Of a DNA stretch of 64,000 bases, positions 34,448-43,946 are shown one piece after another. Position 1 is the stretch's first letter, and every line of letters begins with the position of its first letter. The position numbers and the translations under genes are program-made. Under the pieces are notes generated by a model. The model saw only the letters and a list, made by a program, of their open reading frames with translations, searched no databases and was not told the DNA's origin. The DNA is from Thiopseudomonas alkaliphila. Its GTDB lineage: Bacteria > Pseudomonadota > Gammaproteobacteria > Pseudomonadales > Pseudomonadaceae. The stretch spans positions 2,293,001-2,357,000 of the forward strand of contig NZ_CP012358.1 in NCBI RefSeq assembly GCF_001267175.1. The letters are read 5' to 3'.

Positions 34448-37084
34448 ATGCCAACAATTGATTCTCGGTTACGCGAACATGTGCACCTATTGGGTGACTT
34501 GCTAGGGCAAACCATTAAGCAAGCAGTGGGTGCCGAACTCTTTGATAAGGTAGAACGCATCCGGCTAGGAGCTAAATATGCACGGCGCGGACAAGCCCAA
34601 GCACGGCAACAGTTAACCGAGACCTTAGATGGACTGACCGATACTGAATTATTAGCAGTAGCACGGGGCTTTAACCAATTTTTAAACCTGGCCAATATTG
34701 CCGATCAATACCATTTAATGCGTCGTCGGCACGCCGATGAGGCACCGGCTTTTGAAGAGCAAATGCTGGGTCAATTGCTGCAACGGTTAACGGCTAAGGG
34801 GCATGATTTAGCTGAGCTAAAGCAACAGTTAGAAAACCTCAGTATTGAACTGGTGCTAACCGCGCATCCAACTGAAGTCACGCGGCGCACTATGATTGTC
34901 AAATACGACGCCATTGCCCAGCAGTTAGCTGCCTTGGATCATAGCGATCTAACGGATCAAGAGCGCAATCAAGCTCTGCATAAATTACGGGTATTAATCA
35001 ACGAAATTTGGCATACCTCAGAAATTCGTAAACATCAGCCCACGCCATTGGATGAAGCCCGCTGGGGCTTTGCGGTAATTGAACGTTCGCTCTGGAAAGC
35101 CTTGCCCAATACTTTGCGCCATGTGGATCAGGTGTTGCAGGTGCAAGGTGCTGAGCCCTTAGCAGTGACTGCGACGCCGCTTCGTTTTGCTTCGTGGATG
35201 GGCGGCGATCGTGACGGTAACCCTAACGTCACGGCCAATATCACCCAAGAGGTTTTGCTGTGGGCGCGTTGGATTGCGGCGGATTTATTATTAAAAGACA
35301 TCACTAAGCTCACGGCGGAGCTATCAATGCAGCAGGCCAACTTAACCTTGCAGCAACATGCCCAAGGCAGTGATGAGCCGTATCGCGTGGTGTTAAAAAA
35401 ACTGCGCAATCAATTGCGTTATACCCGCACCACCTTACAAAAGTGCATTCAAGAGCAAAGCCCGATACCTGACGATGTGCTCAGTGATAACCAGCAGCTG
35501 CTGGAGCCTTTACTGTTGTGCTATGAGTCCTTGCATGAATCAGGGTTAGGCTTAATTGCCGATGGTGATTTATTAGACTGCATTCGTCGTGCCCAAGCCT
35601 TTGGTTTATTTTTGCTCCGCCTTGATATTCGACAAGATGCGGCGCGGCATGCAGCAGCATTAGATGAAATTACCCAGTGGTTAGGCTTGGGCAGTTATCT
35701 GGCGTGGGATGAAGAGCAAAAGCAAGCATTTTTACGTCAAGAACTGGCCAATAAACGGCCGTTACTGGCTGCTGATTTTGAGCCTTCAGCAGATACCCAA
35801 GAAGTGTTAGATACTTGCAAGGTGGTGGCTAAGACACCGGCTGCCGCCTTGGGCTCCTATGTGATTTCCATGGCCACCGCGCCGTCCGATGTGCTGGCGG
35901 TGCAGTTATTGCTCAAAGAAGCTGGACTGCGGCGCTTTATGGCTGTGGCGCCACTGTTTGAAACCGAGCAAGACCTAGATCATGCGGGGGCTGTGATTGG
36001 GCAATTACTGGCTTTACCGGATTACCGTCAGCAGTTAGCTGGGCCGCAAGAAGTGATGATCGGTTATTCAGACTCAGCCAAAGATGCCGGCACAACGGCT
36101 GCGGCCTGGGCGCAATATCGCGCCCAAGAAGAGCTGGTGGCGGTGTGTGCCAAAGCGGGAGTGGAGCTGCTGTTATTCCATGGCCGTGGCGGTACCGTAG
36201 GTCGTGGCGGTGGACCAGCCCATGAAGCTATTTTATCGCAGCCGCCAGGTTCGGTGGCAGGGCGCTTTAGAACCACCGAGCAAGGCGAAGTAATTCGCTT
36301 TAAATATGGCTTGCCTAAGGTGGCCGAGCAAAACTTAAATTTATATTTGGCCTCGGTTTTGGAGGCTACCGTGGTGCCGCCACCGGCCCCAACTCAAGCT
36401 TGGCGTGATGTGATGGAGCGAATGGCTGCGGATGGCGGGGAGGCTTATCGCGCAGTAGTGCAAGAGGCGCCAGAGTTTGTGGCGTATTTTCGTCAAGCCA
36501 CACCAGAGCAAGAACTAGGCCGCTTGCCCTTAGGCAGTCGTCCGGCGAAGCGTCGTTCGGGGGGGATTGAAAGTTTACGCGCTATTCCATGGATCTTTGC
36601 CTGGACCCAGACGCGCTTAATGCTGCCGGCATGGCTCGGGTGGGAGGAGGCTTTGGCCAAAGCGCTGGAGCGTGGTGAAGCCGCCACTTTAGAAGAAATG
36701 CGTGATCACTGGCCGTTCTTTCGCGCGCGGATTGATATGCTGGAAATGGTGCTGCTAAAAGCGGATCAAGGGATCGCCAGACTATATGACGCCCGTTTAG
36801 TCGAGCCCGCGTTGCAAGGCTTTGGTGAAGCACTGTATGCCAAACTTGAGCAAGCCGTGCAGCAAGTATTGGCTTTGACCGGCGAGGAGCATTTGCTTGA
36901 GCGCCACCCCTTGGTCCGCGCCTCAATTAGCATTCGCGATACTTACTTAGATCCGCTGCATTTACTGCAGGTTGAGTTACTGGATCGCTCGCGCCGGGAG
37001 CACAGTATTGAGCACCCTGAAGTAGAGCAAGCGATGTTAGTCACCGTAGCAGGGATTGCCGCAGGGCTGCGTAACACAGGTTAA
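34448..37084 (+). CDS. ppc: Phosphoenolpyruvate carboxylase
   Basis: 878 aa, the usual length. It converts phosphoenolpyruvate and bicarbonate to oxaloacetate to refill the TCA cycle. The catalytic histidine is in [12 protein letters not shown] near residue 140. [13 protein letters not shown] near 251 is a conserved active-site segment. [14 protein letters not shown] near 540 and [14 protein letters not shown] near 580 form the phosphoenolpyruvate site with its mobile glycine loop. The C-terminus RNTG matches the family ending and belongs to the effector (aspartate) site. AAAGGAG precedes the ATG. It stands alone, with a terminator behind. Confidence 0.97.
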   Translation: MPTIDSRLREHVHLLGDLLGQTIKQAVGAELFDKVERIRLGAKYARRGQAQARQQLTETLDGLTDTELLAVARGFNQFLNLANIADQYHLMRRRHADEAPAFEEQMLGQLLQRLTAKGHDLAELKQQLENLSIELVLTAHPTEVTRRTMIVKYDAIAQQLAALDHSDLTDQERNQALHKLRVLINEIWHTSEIRKHQPTPLDEARWGFAVIERSLWKALPNTLRHVDQVLQVQGAEPLAVTATPLRFASWMGGDRDGNPNVTANITQEVLLWARWIAADLLLKDITKLTAELSMQQANLTLQQHAQGSDEPYRVVLKKLRNQLRYTRTTLQKCIQEQSPIPDDVLSDNQQLLEPLLLCYESLHESGLGLIADGDLLDCIRRAQAFGLFLLRLDIRQDAARHAAALDEITQWLGLGSYLAWDEEQKQAFLRQELANKRPLLAADFEPSADTQEVLDTCKVVAKTPAAALGSYVISMATAPSDVLAVQLLLKEAGLRRFMAVAPLFETEQDLDHAGAVIGQLLALPDYRQQLAGPQEVMIGYSDSAKDAGTTAAAWAQYRAQEELVAVCAKAGVELLLFHGRGGTVGRGGGPAHEAILSQPPGSVAGRFRTTEQGEVIRFKYGLPKVAEQNLNLYLASVLEATVVPPPAPTQAWRDVMERMAADGGEAYRAVVQEAPEFVAYFRQATPEQELGRLPLGSRPAKRRSGGIESLRAIPWIFAWTQTRLMLPAWLGWEEALAKALERGEAATLEEMRDHWPFFRARIDMLEMVLLKADQGIARLYDARLVEPALQGFGEALYAKLEQAVQQVLALTGEEHLLERHPLVRASISIRDTYLDPLHLLQVELLDRSRREHSIEHPEVEQAMLVTVAGIAAGLRNTG

Positions 37085-37106
37085 GCCAGCAACGGTTGAG
37101 GCTAAT

Positions 37107-37140
37107 GAAGGTGGGCTTTTAGTCCACCTTCTTAGTTTTT
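37107..37140 (+). terminator. Terminator of ppc
   Basis: GAAGGTGG (37107-37114) and CCACCTTC (37124-37131) form an 8-bp stem, followed by TTAGTTTTT. Confidence 0.8.
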
Positions 37141-37176
37141 AGCGATGGGTTTCAATGGATCAAACAGAGTGTTTTT

Positions 37177-37941
37177 ATGCAGAGTTTAATAGCCGCTGGT
37201 TGGTTACCCGAGTATTTATCGTTATACACGCTGCTTGGTTTAGTGGCATTAGCCGGGTTGACCTCGTTTATCACTGCGTTTATCGGGATTGGCGGCGGAG
37301 CTATTTTACTGGCAGGACTTAGTTTGTTGATTCCCACTGCCGCGATTATTCCAGTACATGGCTTGGTGCAATTAGGCTCAAATGCTAATCGTGCCGCCAT
37401 GACTTGGCGCTGGATAAATTGGCAAACCATTGCTTGGTTTGCCCCAGGTGTGCTGCTAGGCGCTGGATTAGCCAGTATGTTATTGGTTGAACTACCGGTT
37501 GCTGTATTGCAAACGGCCATTGCGCTCTTTATTTTGTATCTGTGCTGGGGTCCATCTTTATCTGCACTTATTTTAGGTAAGGCGGGTACTTTAGTCGCTG
37601 CCGCGCTGACCACCTTATTGAGTCATTTGGTTGGGGCGACCGGGCCTTTGGTGGGGGCTTTTGTTAAGCAGCAGCAAACTAATCGGCAAGCTACCGTGGC
37701 GACCTTTGCCGCTGCCATGACATTGCAACATGCGCCAAAAGCCATGGTATTTGGCATGGCAGGCTTTGCTTTTAAGCAATGGATTGTGCTGGTGTTGGCA
37801 ATGATTGCAGCTGGCGCGCTGGGCACTAAGCTAGGATTAGGGCGTTTACAAAAAATCAGTGATCAGCACTTTAATGGGTTATTTAATCTCCTGCTGACCC
37901 TAATTGCAGCACGCTTATTGTGGCAGGCGTTGCTGCGGTAA
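37177..37941 (+). CDS. TSUP/TauE-SafE family transporter
   Basis: 254 aa with about seven to eight hydrophobic segments. The family motif FIGIGGGAILL near residue 36 lies in the first half, and SHLVGATGPLVGAFV near 148 is the equivalent in the second half. TSUP members export sulfite, sulfoacetate and similar anions, or take up thiosulfate-type compounds; the substrate is not given by sequence. It starts 92 bases after ppc, beyond the terminator, so it is a separate unit. Confidence 0.85.
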   Translation: MQSLIAAGWLPEYLSLYTLLGLVALAGLTSFITAFIGIGGGAILLAGLSLLIPTAAIIPVHGLVQLGSNANRAAMTWRWINWQTIAWFAPGVLLGAGLASMLLVELPVAVLQTAIALFILYLCWGPSLSALILGKAGTLVAAALTTLLSHLVGATGPLVGAFVKQQQTNRQATVATFAAAMTLQHAPKAMVFGMAGFAFKQWIVLVLAMIAAGALGTKLGLGRLQKISDQHFNGLFNLLLTLIAARLLWQALLR

Positions 37942-37985
37942 TTAACCAGTGCTGGCGCGAAATGTTTACTGAGTAGCTGAGCCGA

Positions 37986-38378
37986 TTAGTGGGCCCGCAA
38001 ATAATCCCGGCGATGGGGATGCTCAATCCACTGCAGCTGGAGTTTAGGGCCTAACGCGGCGAATAAATAATCGGCTAAATGGTTAGCGTAATAGTGAATA
38101 GAATCAAAGGCATCTTGCCCCGCTGAATGGATATAAAACTGTAATGAATCAGTGGCAGGCCAATGAAACCACGCACCCCCTGCATAGAAAATCGTTGCGG
38201 TTTGTTGATCTAACACTTGCTGATCGCGCTGTTTCGAGTGCAACCAGTGCTCAAGCAGTGGGGCTATTTGTGCGGGCGATACACCGCTGAATTGTGCTTC
38301 TAGCATGACATCGCGGTCTTCATTCCAGTGTTTAATATCCCACGCGTAGTTCAGTAAATAATGCTCAGTGTTTGACAT
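37986..38378 (-). CDS. Conserved hypothetical protein
   Basis: 130 aa from the ATG at 38378 (a TTG one codon earlier is less likely). I do not recognise the family. It is rich in W, H and Q, with WDIKHWNEDRDV near residue 14 and TIFYAGGAWFHWPATD near 62. No signal peptide or membrane span is visible, so it is probably cytoplasmic. It ends just after the TSUP gene on the opposite strand and begins 32 bases after the end of chrA, in the same direction as chrA, so it may share that transcript. Confidence 0.65.
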   Translation of the reverse strand: MSNTEHYLLNYAWDIKHWNEDRDVMLEAQFSGVSPAQIAPLLEHWLHSKQRDQQVLDQQTATIFYAGGAWFHWPATDSLQFYIHSAGQDAFDSIHYYANHLADYLFAALGPKLQLQWIEHPHRRDYLRAH

Positions 38379-38410
38379 CAAAGTGGCCTAAATAAGAAAA
38401 ACAGGCGCCA

Positions 38411-39664
38411 TTATAAAGCTAAGCCCAGCGCCGTAATAGATTGCAACCAGGTATAGCCTAGGCCACACAAGGGGACTAGCAACCAGGCGGGTAATTGCCA
38501 CACCGCCAATGCTAGCCAAGCGAGCAAGGCCAGCGCTAAGTCAGTGGGTTGATAAATACTGCTCAGCCACAGTGGCTGATAGAGCGCGGCTAACAGTAGG
38601 CCGACCACCGCCGCATTGGCTCCGGCTAAGGCGCGGCGAACTGCAGCTTGTTGTTTTAATTGCTGCCAAACGGGTAACACTGCTAACACCAGTAAACCTG
38701 AGGGTAGAAAAATCGCCACTAAACAGAGCAGGCCGCTGAGCCAAGGCCAAGGATGCGAGGGTAATAACGTACCCAAGAAAGCCGCAAAGCTAAACAGTGG
38801 TCCAGGTAAGACTTGGGCCGCGGCATAACCAGCGAGAAACTGCTCGCTGCTGATTAATCCCGGCGTTACCATCTGGGCCTCTAACATGGGCAACACCACA
38901 TGACCGCCGCCAAAGACTAAAGCACCGGCCTGATAAAAGCCGGCGATTGCTTGTAGTAATGGCCATTGGCTGAGGTGGGCTAAGAGGGGCAGTAAAAGCA
39001 ATAACAGTAAAAAAATCGTTAGCCAATACTTGGCCTTGCGCCGCTGGATACGGGTTGTGGTGGGCTGAGGCGTACTCTGAGCTAAGGCGGCGCTAGCTAA
39101 GGGTGAGCTTGGGCTAGGCGTGAGCCAGCGCCAACCAATTAGCGCACTGCCGGCAATGACAACTATTTGAGTGCTAGCGCCAGGCCAGCATAACAGGATG
39201 CAGCAACTGAGCAGCATCAGACTGAGTTGTGCACGAGTGCGACAGAGCTGTTGACCTAGGCTCCAAACCGCGTGGGCGACAATCGCCAGTACCGCCAGTT
39301 TAATCCCAGCTAAAAAATCACTGGGTAGCCGGTTGCGGTAATGACTAAAGCCCAAGGCCAGCATCAACAGCGCAGACGGCAGGGTAAAACCCAGCCAAGC
39401 TGCCAGCGCCCCCTTATTGCCGTGGCGCAGCCAACCCAAAGCAAAACCTACTTGGCTGCTGGCTGGCCCGGGTAAAAACTGACACAACGCCACTAAATCA
39501 CCGTACTCGGCCGCACTGAGCCAGCGCCGCCGCTGGACAAACTCGTGCTGAAAATAAGCCAGATGAGCACTAGGCCCGCCAAAGGAGGTCAGCCCTAAGC
39601 GCAGGAAAATCAGAAAAATAGCGTAGGTTTTAGCCCAGCCCTTAGCACTCGAAGCACTATGCAT
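38411..39664 (-). CDS. chrA: Chromate transporter ChrA (two-domain)
   Basis: 417 aa, the long two-domain form. The N-terminal domain has LTSFGGPSAHLAYFQHEFV (near residue 25), then LVALCQFLPGPASSQVGFALG (near 57). The C-terminal domain repeats the plan with GALVFGGGHVVLPMLE (near 246) and FLAGYAAAQVLPGPLFSFA (near 275). About ten hydrophobic segments are seen. ChrA exports chromate driven by the membrane potential. A GGH motif in place of the first GGP is normal for the second half. No chrB or regulator lies next to it. Confidence 0.93.
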   Translation of the reverse strand: MHSASSAKGWAKTYAIFLIFLRLGLTSFGGPSAHLAYFQHEFVQRRRWLSAAEYGDLVALCQFLPGPASSQVGFALGWLRHGNKGALAAWLGFTLPSALLMLALGFSHYRNRLPSDFLAGIKLAVLAIVAHAVWSLGQQLCRTRAQLSLMLLSCCILLCWPGASTQIVVIAGSALIGWRWLTPSPSSPLASAALAQSTPQPTTTRIQRRKAKYWLTIFLLLLLLLPLLAHLSQWPLLQAIAGFYQAGALVFGGGHVVLPMLEAQMVTPGLISSEQFLAGYAAAQVLPGPLFSFAAFLGTLLPSHPWPWLSGLLCLVAIFLPSGLLVLAVLPVWQQLKQQAAVRRALAGANAAVVGLLLAALYQPLWLSSIYQPTDLALALLAWLALAVWQLPAWLLVPLCGLGYTWLQSITALGLAL

Positions 39665-39802
39665 AGTGGTGATTAGTTGCCAATTAAGAGAAAAGTCACA
39701 CTAATGCACTATAGGGGGGAATTATGACGCTGTGGTGAAATCAATCGGTTATTGCTTGGGTGGTGACGTCTCACCACTTAGATCGACCGCTAGGATATGC
39801 CT

Positions 39803-40567
39803 ATGTTAACCGCCCGTTTAACGCCACTTGCTCCCACTAAGCAGCAGCACACCCATGTGCATCATCAATTAGTCTTTGCGCTACAAGGCGTAGCCGAGTT
39901 TGAGGTTGCTGGCCAAGGCGGGGTAGTGGCCGCTGAACAAGCCTGTTTAGTGCCCAGTGATGCCAGTCATGAATTTGCTGGGGTAGGTGATAACCGCATG
40001 TTGATTCTGGATTTGGCAGCGCTGGCTGATCCGGCGGATCGGCGTAGCTCGTGGCAACGTTTGTTTGATCAACCCCGTTACCTCAGAATCGATCCAAAGC
40101 TGCATCAACTGTTGCATTATGTTCAGCTTGAGTTACCCCAAGCCACTGCTAATCCATTGCTGATGCAGGCCTTAGGGCAGGTGGTGGTGCAGGCGTTACA
40201 TCACCGTGTATTTGCCGATCAAAGCGTGCAGCAGATGTGGCAACGGCTGGATATGCAGCAGTTACAAACCTACGTCGCGCAGCATTTAGAACGGCGGATT
40301 GCCGTGGCTGAGTTGGCTGCGTTAATGCATCTGAGTGTTGGCCATTTTTATGCTTTGTTTAAACAGCAAACCGGCATGACCCCCCAGCGTTTTTTATTGC
40401 AACAACGCTTAGAAAAAGCCTTATTTTTATTGCGGGAAACCCAGCAACCCTTAGCAGTGGTGGCAGAAAATTGCGGCTTCTCCAGCCAAAGTGCGCTGAC
40501 TAGTTGGCTGCGCAAGCACTATGGCATTACTCCTAGGGCCTTGCGACTATGCAGTCAGCCTCGGTAA
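39803..40567 (+). CDS. AraC-family regulator, candidate activator of putA
   Basis: 254 aa from the ATG at 39803, seven bases after AGGA; the ATG at 39797 lies too close to it. The N-terminal part is a cupin-like sensor (THVHHQLVFALQGVAEFEV). The C-terminal 100 residues hold two helix-turn-helix units (VAELAALMHLSVGHFYALFK and LAVVAENCGFSSQSALTSWL). The gene ends 136 bases before putA and reads the same way. Pseudomonas aeruginosa uses an AraC/XylS-type protein, PruR, to switch on putA; this gene is the likely counterpart. Two direct repeats 21 bp apart in front of putA fit such a regulator. Confidence 0.83.
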   Translation: MLTARLTPLAPTKQQHTHVHHQLVFALQGVAEFEVAGQGGVVAAEQACLVPSDASHEFAGVGDNRMLILDLAALADPADRRSSWQRLFDQPRYLRIDPKLHQLLHYVQLELPQATANPLLMQALGQVVVQALHHRVFADQSVQQMWQRLDMQQLQTYVAQHLERRIAVAELAALMHLSVGHFYALFKQQTGMTPQRFLLQQRLEKALFLLRETQQPLAVVAENCGFSSQSALTSWLRKHYGITPRALRLCSQPR

Positions 40568-40580
40568 CACTTTAGTGGTA

Positions 40581-40611
40581 AATCAGAGAACCGGAGTAAA
40601 AAATCAGAGAA
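40581..40611 (+). promoter_or_regulatory. Direct repeats in front of putA, candidate AraC-type binding site
   Basis: AATCAGAGAA occurs at 40581-40590 and again at 40602-40611, 21 bases from start to start (two DNA turns). AraC-type activators often bind two half-sites arranged this way, just upstream of the -35. The nearby gene for such a regulator supports the reading. Confidence 0.55.
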
Positions 40612-40703
40612 TCCTGTAACGGTCGCCGTTAATAAATTGCTTACAGTGAAAATCATTCACGCTTGTCATGGCTTTCTGTGATGACTCACTGTAGGAGATG
40701 GAT

Positions 40704-43700
40704 ATGTTTCAGGCCCAAAGGCTGCTTAAGGGGTTACCCGAGTTATCAGCCGCTGCTTTTTTTCCGCAAATTAGTGCCAATTATGCCCCCGATGAGACTG
40801 CCTATTTAGAACAGCTGATCCAGCTGCTCAATACTCAAGAATCAGAAATCCAAGGGATTCAACAGCACACTCAACAGCTGATAGAGCAGGTGCGTGGGCA
40901 ACAGCAAAAGGTCTCCTTATTAGATCAGTTGCTGCGGGAATATAGTTTAGATACCCAAGAAGGCTTAATGCTGATGTGCTTAGCTGAAGCACTGTTGCGG
41001 GTGCCGGATAAGTACAGCATGGATGCCTTAATCAGTGATCGCTTCAGTGCTGCGCAGTGGCAACAGCAGCTGGGGCAAAGTGACAGTTGGTTGGTTAATT
41101 TTGCAGCTTGGAGCTTGCGTCTAACCGGCAAACTGGTGCAGCCAACCCGCGCTTTAAGCGATCCACCCAGCATGATGCATCGGTTGTTAAGTCGCAGCGC
41201 CGAGCCGGTGATTCGTCAAGCCCTGCGTAAAGCGATGAAAATTATGGGTGAGCAATTTGTGCTAGGGCAAACCATGGCACAAGCGCTGCATAAGGGTAAA
41301 CGCTGGGTAGCCAAAGGCTATGATTATTCCTTTGATATGTTGGGTGAGGCGGCGTTAACCGCAGCCGACGCCGCAGCCTACTGGGAAGATTACCGCGCAG
41401 CCATTGAGGCGGTGGGTCGCGCACAGTTAGCGACCAGCCATAATTATCCGTCGATTTCGATTAAGTTATCGGCGTTACATCCACGCTATGAAGTGGCGCA
41501 ACAGCAGCGGGTGCTGAGCGAGCTGTTTACTCAGGTGCGGCGCCTTGCACTACAGGCAAAGCAGCAAGGGGTGGCAATCACCATTGATGCCGAAGAAGCT
41601 GATCGGTTAGAGCTGTCGCTGTTGTTATTTGAGCAATTAATTAAAGACCCTGAACTGAGCGGCTGGGGCCAGCTAGGAATAGTGGTGCAAGCTTACTCTA
41701 AGCGTTGTTTGCCGGTGTTGGTGTGGCTGACGTTACTGACTAAAGAGCAGGCCACGAGCATTCCTGTACGTTTGGTCAAGGGCGCCTACTGGGACACTGA
41801 GATTAAGCATAGTCAGGTCCAAGGTTTGGCTGGCTATCCGGTGTTTACGCGCAAAGAAGGCACCGATGTCTCGTATTTAGCCGCCGCACGCTTTTTGCTA
41901 TCAGCGGCCACTGAAGGCGCACTCTACCCACAATTTGCTACCCATAATGCCCACACCGTTTGCAGTATTTTGCAGTTTGCCGGTCACCGTGCCTTTGAAT
42001 TTCAGCGCCTGCATGGCATGGGCGATGCGCTCTATGATCAGCTGTTACAGCAACATCCCGGACAAGCGGTGCGGATTTATGCCCCGGTCGGTGCGCACCA
42101 AGAGCTATTGCCATACTTAGTGCGGCGCTTGCTGGAAAACGGCGCCAACTCTTCATTTGTGCATCAGTTGCAAGATCCACGAATTCCGATTGCTCAGCTG
42201 ACTCAGCATCCGCTAACGCGCTTAAGCGCTTATCCCGCCTTGTATAACGACAAGATTGTATTACCGAGCCAAATTTTTTACGGCTTACGCACTAACTCCC
42301 AAGGAATCAATATGAACATTCAAGCACAGTGGTCGGCATTGGAGGCTGAGTTTAAACCGCAGCTCACTCGGCAGTGGCAAGCTGCACCGATGATTAATGG
42401 TGAGCCTTTAGTGGGGGAGCCACATACCGTGGTGTGTCCGTTTAATACTCAACAAGTGGTCGGGCAAGTACAGCTTGCTACGGCCAGTCAAGCGGCACAA
42501 GCCATGGCCGCTTTAGAGCAGGCTTGGCCGGCTTGGAATGCCACTGCCGTTGAGCAGCGAGCAGCTATTTTGCTGCGCTGCGCAGACTTACTGGAACAGC
42601 ATCGGGCTGAGTTGATGGCTTTATGTTGTTTAGAAGCGGGTAAAAGTTTGCAAGATGGCATTGATGAAGTGCGCGAAGCCGTGGATTTTTGTCGCTATTA
42701 CGCGCAACAAGCAGAGCAGCGTTTGCAGTCGAGTGAGTTATTAGGCCCCACCGGAGAGCGTAATACCTTGTTTTATCAGGGACGAGGAGTCTTTGCCTGT
42801 ATTAGCCCGTGGAACTTTCCTTTGGCGATCTTCTTGGGGCAGATTAGCGCCGCCTTAGTGGCAGGCAATACCGTGTTAGCTAAGCCCGCCGAGCAAACCA
42901 GCTTAGTGGCCCAGCGTGCCATAGAGTTATTGTTTGAAGCGGGCTTACCCACTACAGCGCTGGCCTTTTTACCAGGCAGTGGCAATCAGTTGGGGGCAGT
43001 GTTTTGCCATGATGCTCGCTTAGCGGGGGTGTGCTTTACCGGTTCGACCCAAACCGCACGGCAAATCAATCAGCGCCTTGCGGATAAGCCTGGAATGATT
43101 GCCCGCTTAGTGGCTGAAACCGGTGGGCAAAATGCGATGATTGTTGACTCGACCGCCTTACCTGAACAAGTGGTGCAGGATGTGCTGGCCTCAGCCTTCA
43201 CCAGTGCAGGGCAGCGTTGTTCAGCGCTACGGGTGCTGTATCTACAAGAAGAGATTGCTGACACAATTTTGCGTTTATTGACCGGGGCCTTACAAGAGTT
43301 AAGCCTTGGCCCAAGTTGTTTGCGTGAGACTGATGTCGGTCCGGTGATTGATCGCGCTGCCCAGCAACGCTTACTGCAACATATCGAGTTATTTCAACAG
43401 CAAGGTCGCCTGTTAGCTCAAGCCCCCTTGCCCAAAGGACTGCTCGATAGCGGCTATTTTGTCCAGCCGAGTGTGTTGCAGTTGGCGCATCTGTCAGAAC
43501 TCAGTGAAGAGCACTTTGGCCCCATTTTGCATGTGCGCCGTTATCCCGCCCAGCAGTTAGCCGAAGTGCTGGAAGAGATTAACAGCAGTGGCTTTGGCTT
43601 GACCTTAGGCGTGCATAGCCGTAATCAGCAGACCGCTGACTTTATTGAGCAGCGGGCCAAAGTGGGCAATCTGTACGTTAATCGCAACCAAATTGGTGCT

Positions 43701-43859
43701 GCGGTAGGGGTGCAGCCGTTTGGTGGCCAAGGCCTATCTGGTACTGGGCCCAAAGCCGGTGGCCCAAACTACTTGTTCAGCTTTATTACCGAGCGGGTAA
43801 CCACCACTAATACTGCCGCCATTGGTGGCAATGCCTCGTTGTTATCGTTACAGGGCTGA
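40704..43859 (+). CDS. putA: Bifunctional proline dehydrogenase / P5C dehydrogenase PutA (short form)
   Basis: 1051 aa from the ATG at 40704, six bases after GGAG; the ATG at 40698 touches the ribosome site. It oxidises proline to glutamate in two steps, with FAD then NAD. The proline dehydrogenase barrel covers about residues 170-470 (SIKLSALHPRYE, ITIDAEEADRLELSL, RLVKGAYWD, then FATHNAHT). The aldehyde dehydrogenase part covers 530-1030, with CISPWNFPLAIF, LVAETGGQNAMIV and the catalytic cysteine in SAGQRCSALRVL. The usual Pseudomonas PutA is over 1300 residues and has an N-terminal DNA-binding ribbon-helix-helix. That domain and the C-terminal extension are not seen here, so this form is not expected to repress its own gene. 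Confidence 0.95.
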   Translation: MFQAQRLLKGLPELSAAAFFPQISANYAPDETAYLEQLIQLLNTQESEIQGIQQHTQQLIEQVRGQQQKVSLLDQLLREYSLDTQEGLMLMCLAEALLRVPDKYSMDALISDRFSAAQWQQQLGQSDSWLVNFAAWSLRLTGKLVQPTRALSDPPSMMHRLLSRSAEPVIRQALRKAMKIMGEQFVLGQTMAQALHKGKRWVAKGYDYSFDMLGEAALTAADAAAYWEDYRAAIEAVGRAQLATSHNYPSISIKLSALHPRYEVAQQQRVLSELFTQVRRLALQAKQQGVAITIDAEEADRLELSLLLFEQLIKDPELSGWGQLGIVVQAYSKRCLPVLVWLTLLTKEQATSIPVRLVKGAYWDTEIKHSQVQGLAGYPVFTRKEGTDVSYLAAARFLLSAATEGALYPQFATHNAHTVCSILQFAGHRAFEFQRLHGMGDALYDQLLQQHPGQAVRIYAPVGAHQELLPYLVRRLLENGANSSFVHQLQDPRIPIAQLTQHPLTRLSAYPALYNDKIVLPSQIFYGLRTNSQGINMNIQAQWSALEAEFKPQLTRQWQAAPMINGEPLVGEPHTVVCPFNTQQVVGQVQLATASQAAQAMAALEQAWPAWNATAVEQRAAILLRCADLLEQHRAELMALCCLEAGKSLQDGIDEVREAVDFCRYYAQQAEQRLQSSELLGPTGERNTLFYQGRGVFACISPWNFPLAIFLGQISAALVAGNTVLAKPAEQTSLVAQRAIELLFEAGLPTTALAFLPGSGNQLGAVFCHDARLAGVCFTGSTQTARQINQRLADKPGMIARLVAETGGQNAMIVDSTALPEQVVQDVLASAFTSAGQRCSALRVLYLQEEIADTILRLLTGALQELSLGPSCLRETDVGPVIDRAAQQRLLQHIELFQQQGRLLAQAPLPKGLLDSGYFVQPSVLQLAHLSELSEEHFGPILHVRRYPAQQLAEVLEEINSSGFGLTLGVHSRNQQTADFIEQRAKVGNLYVNRNQIGAAVGVQPFGGQGLSGTGPKAGGPNYLFSFITERVTTTNTAAIGGNASLLSLQG

Positions 43860-43890
43860 GCTTGATACAGCCAGCCCTAGGAGTGCAACC

Positions 43891-43920
43891 CAGCGACCGC
43901 CACCTGTGAGTCGGTCGCTG
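43891..43920 (+). promoter_or_regulatory. Hairpin between putA and putP
   Basis: CAGCGACCG (43891-43899) and CGGTCGCTG (43912-43920) form a perfect 9-bp stem with a 12-base loop. No T-tract follows, so transcription may continue into putP, with the hairpin protecting the upstream mRNA. Confidence 0.55.
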
Positions 43921-43946
43921 CATAACAATAAAATAAGGTGATCATA

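Noticed and set aside
36582..36926. Antisense frames opposite ppc
   Set aside because: These are complement shadows of a highly conserved gene.
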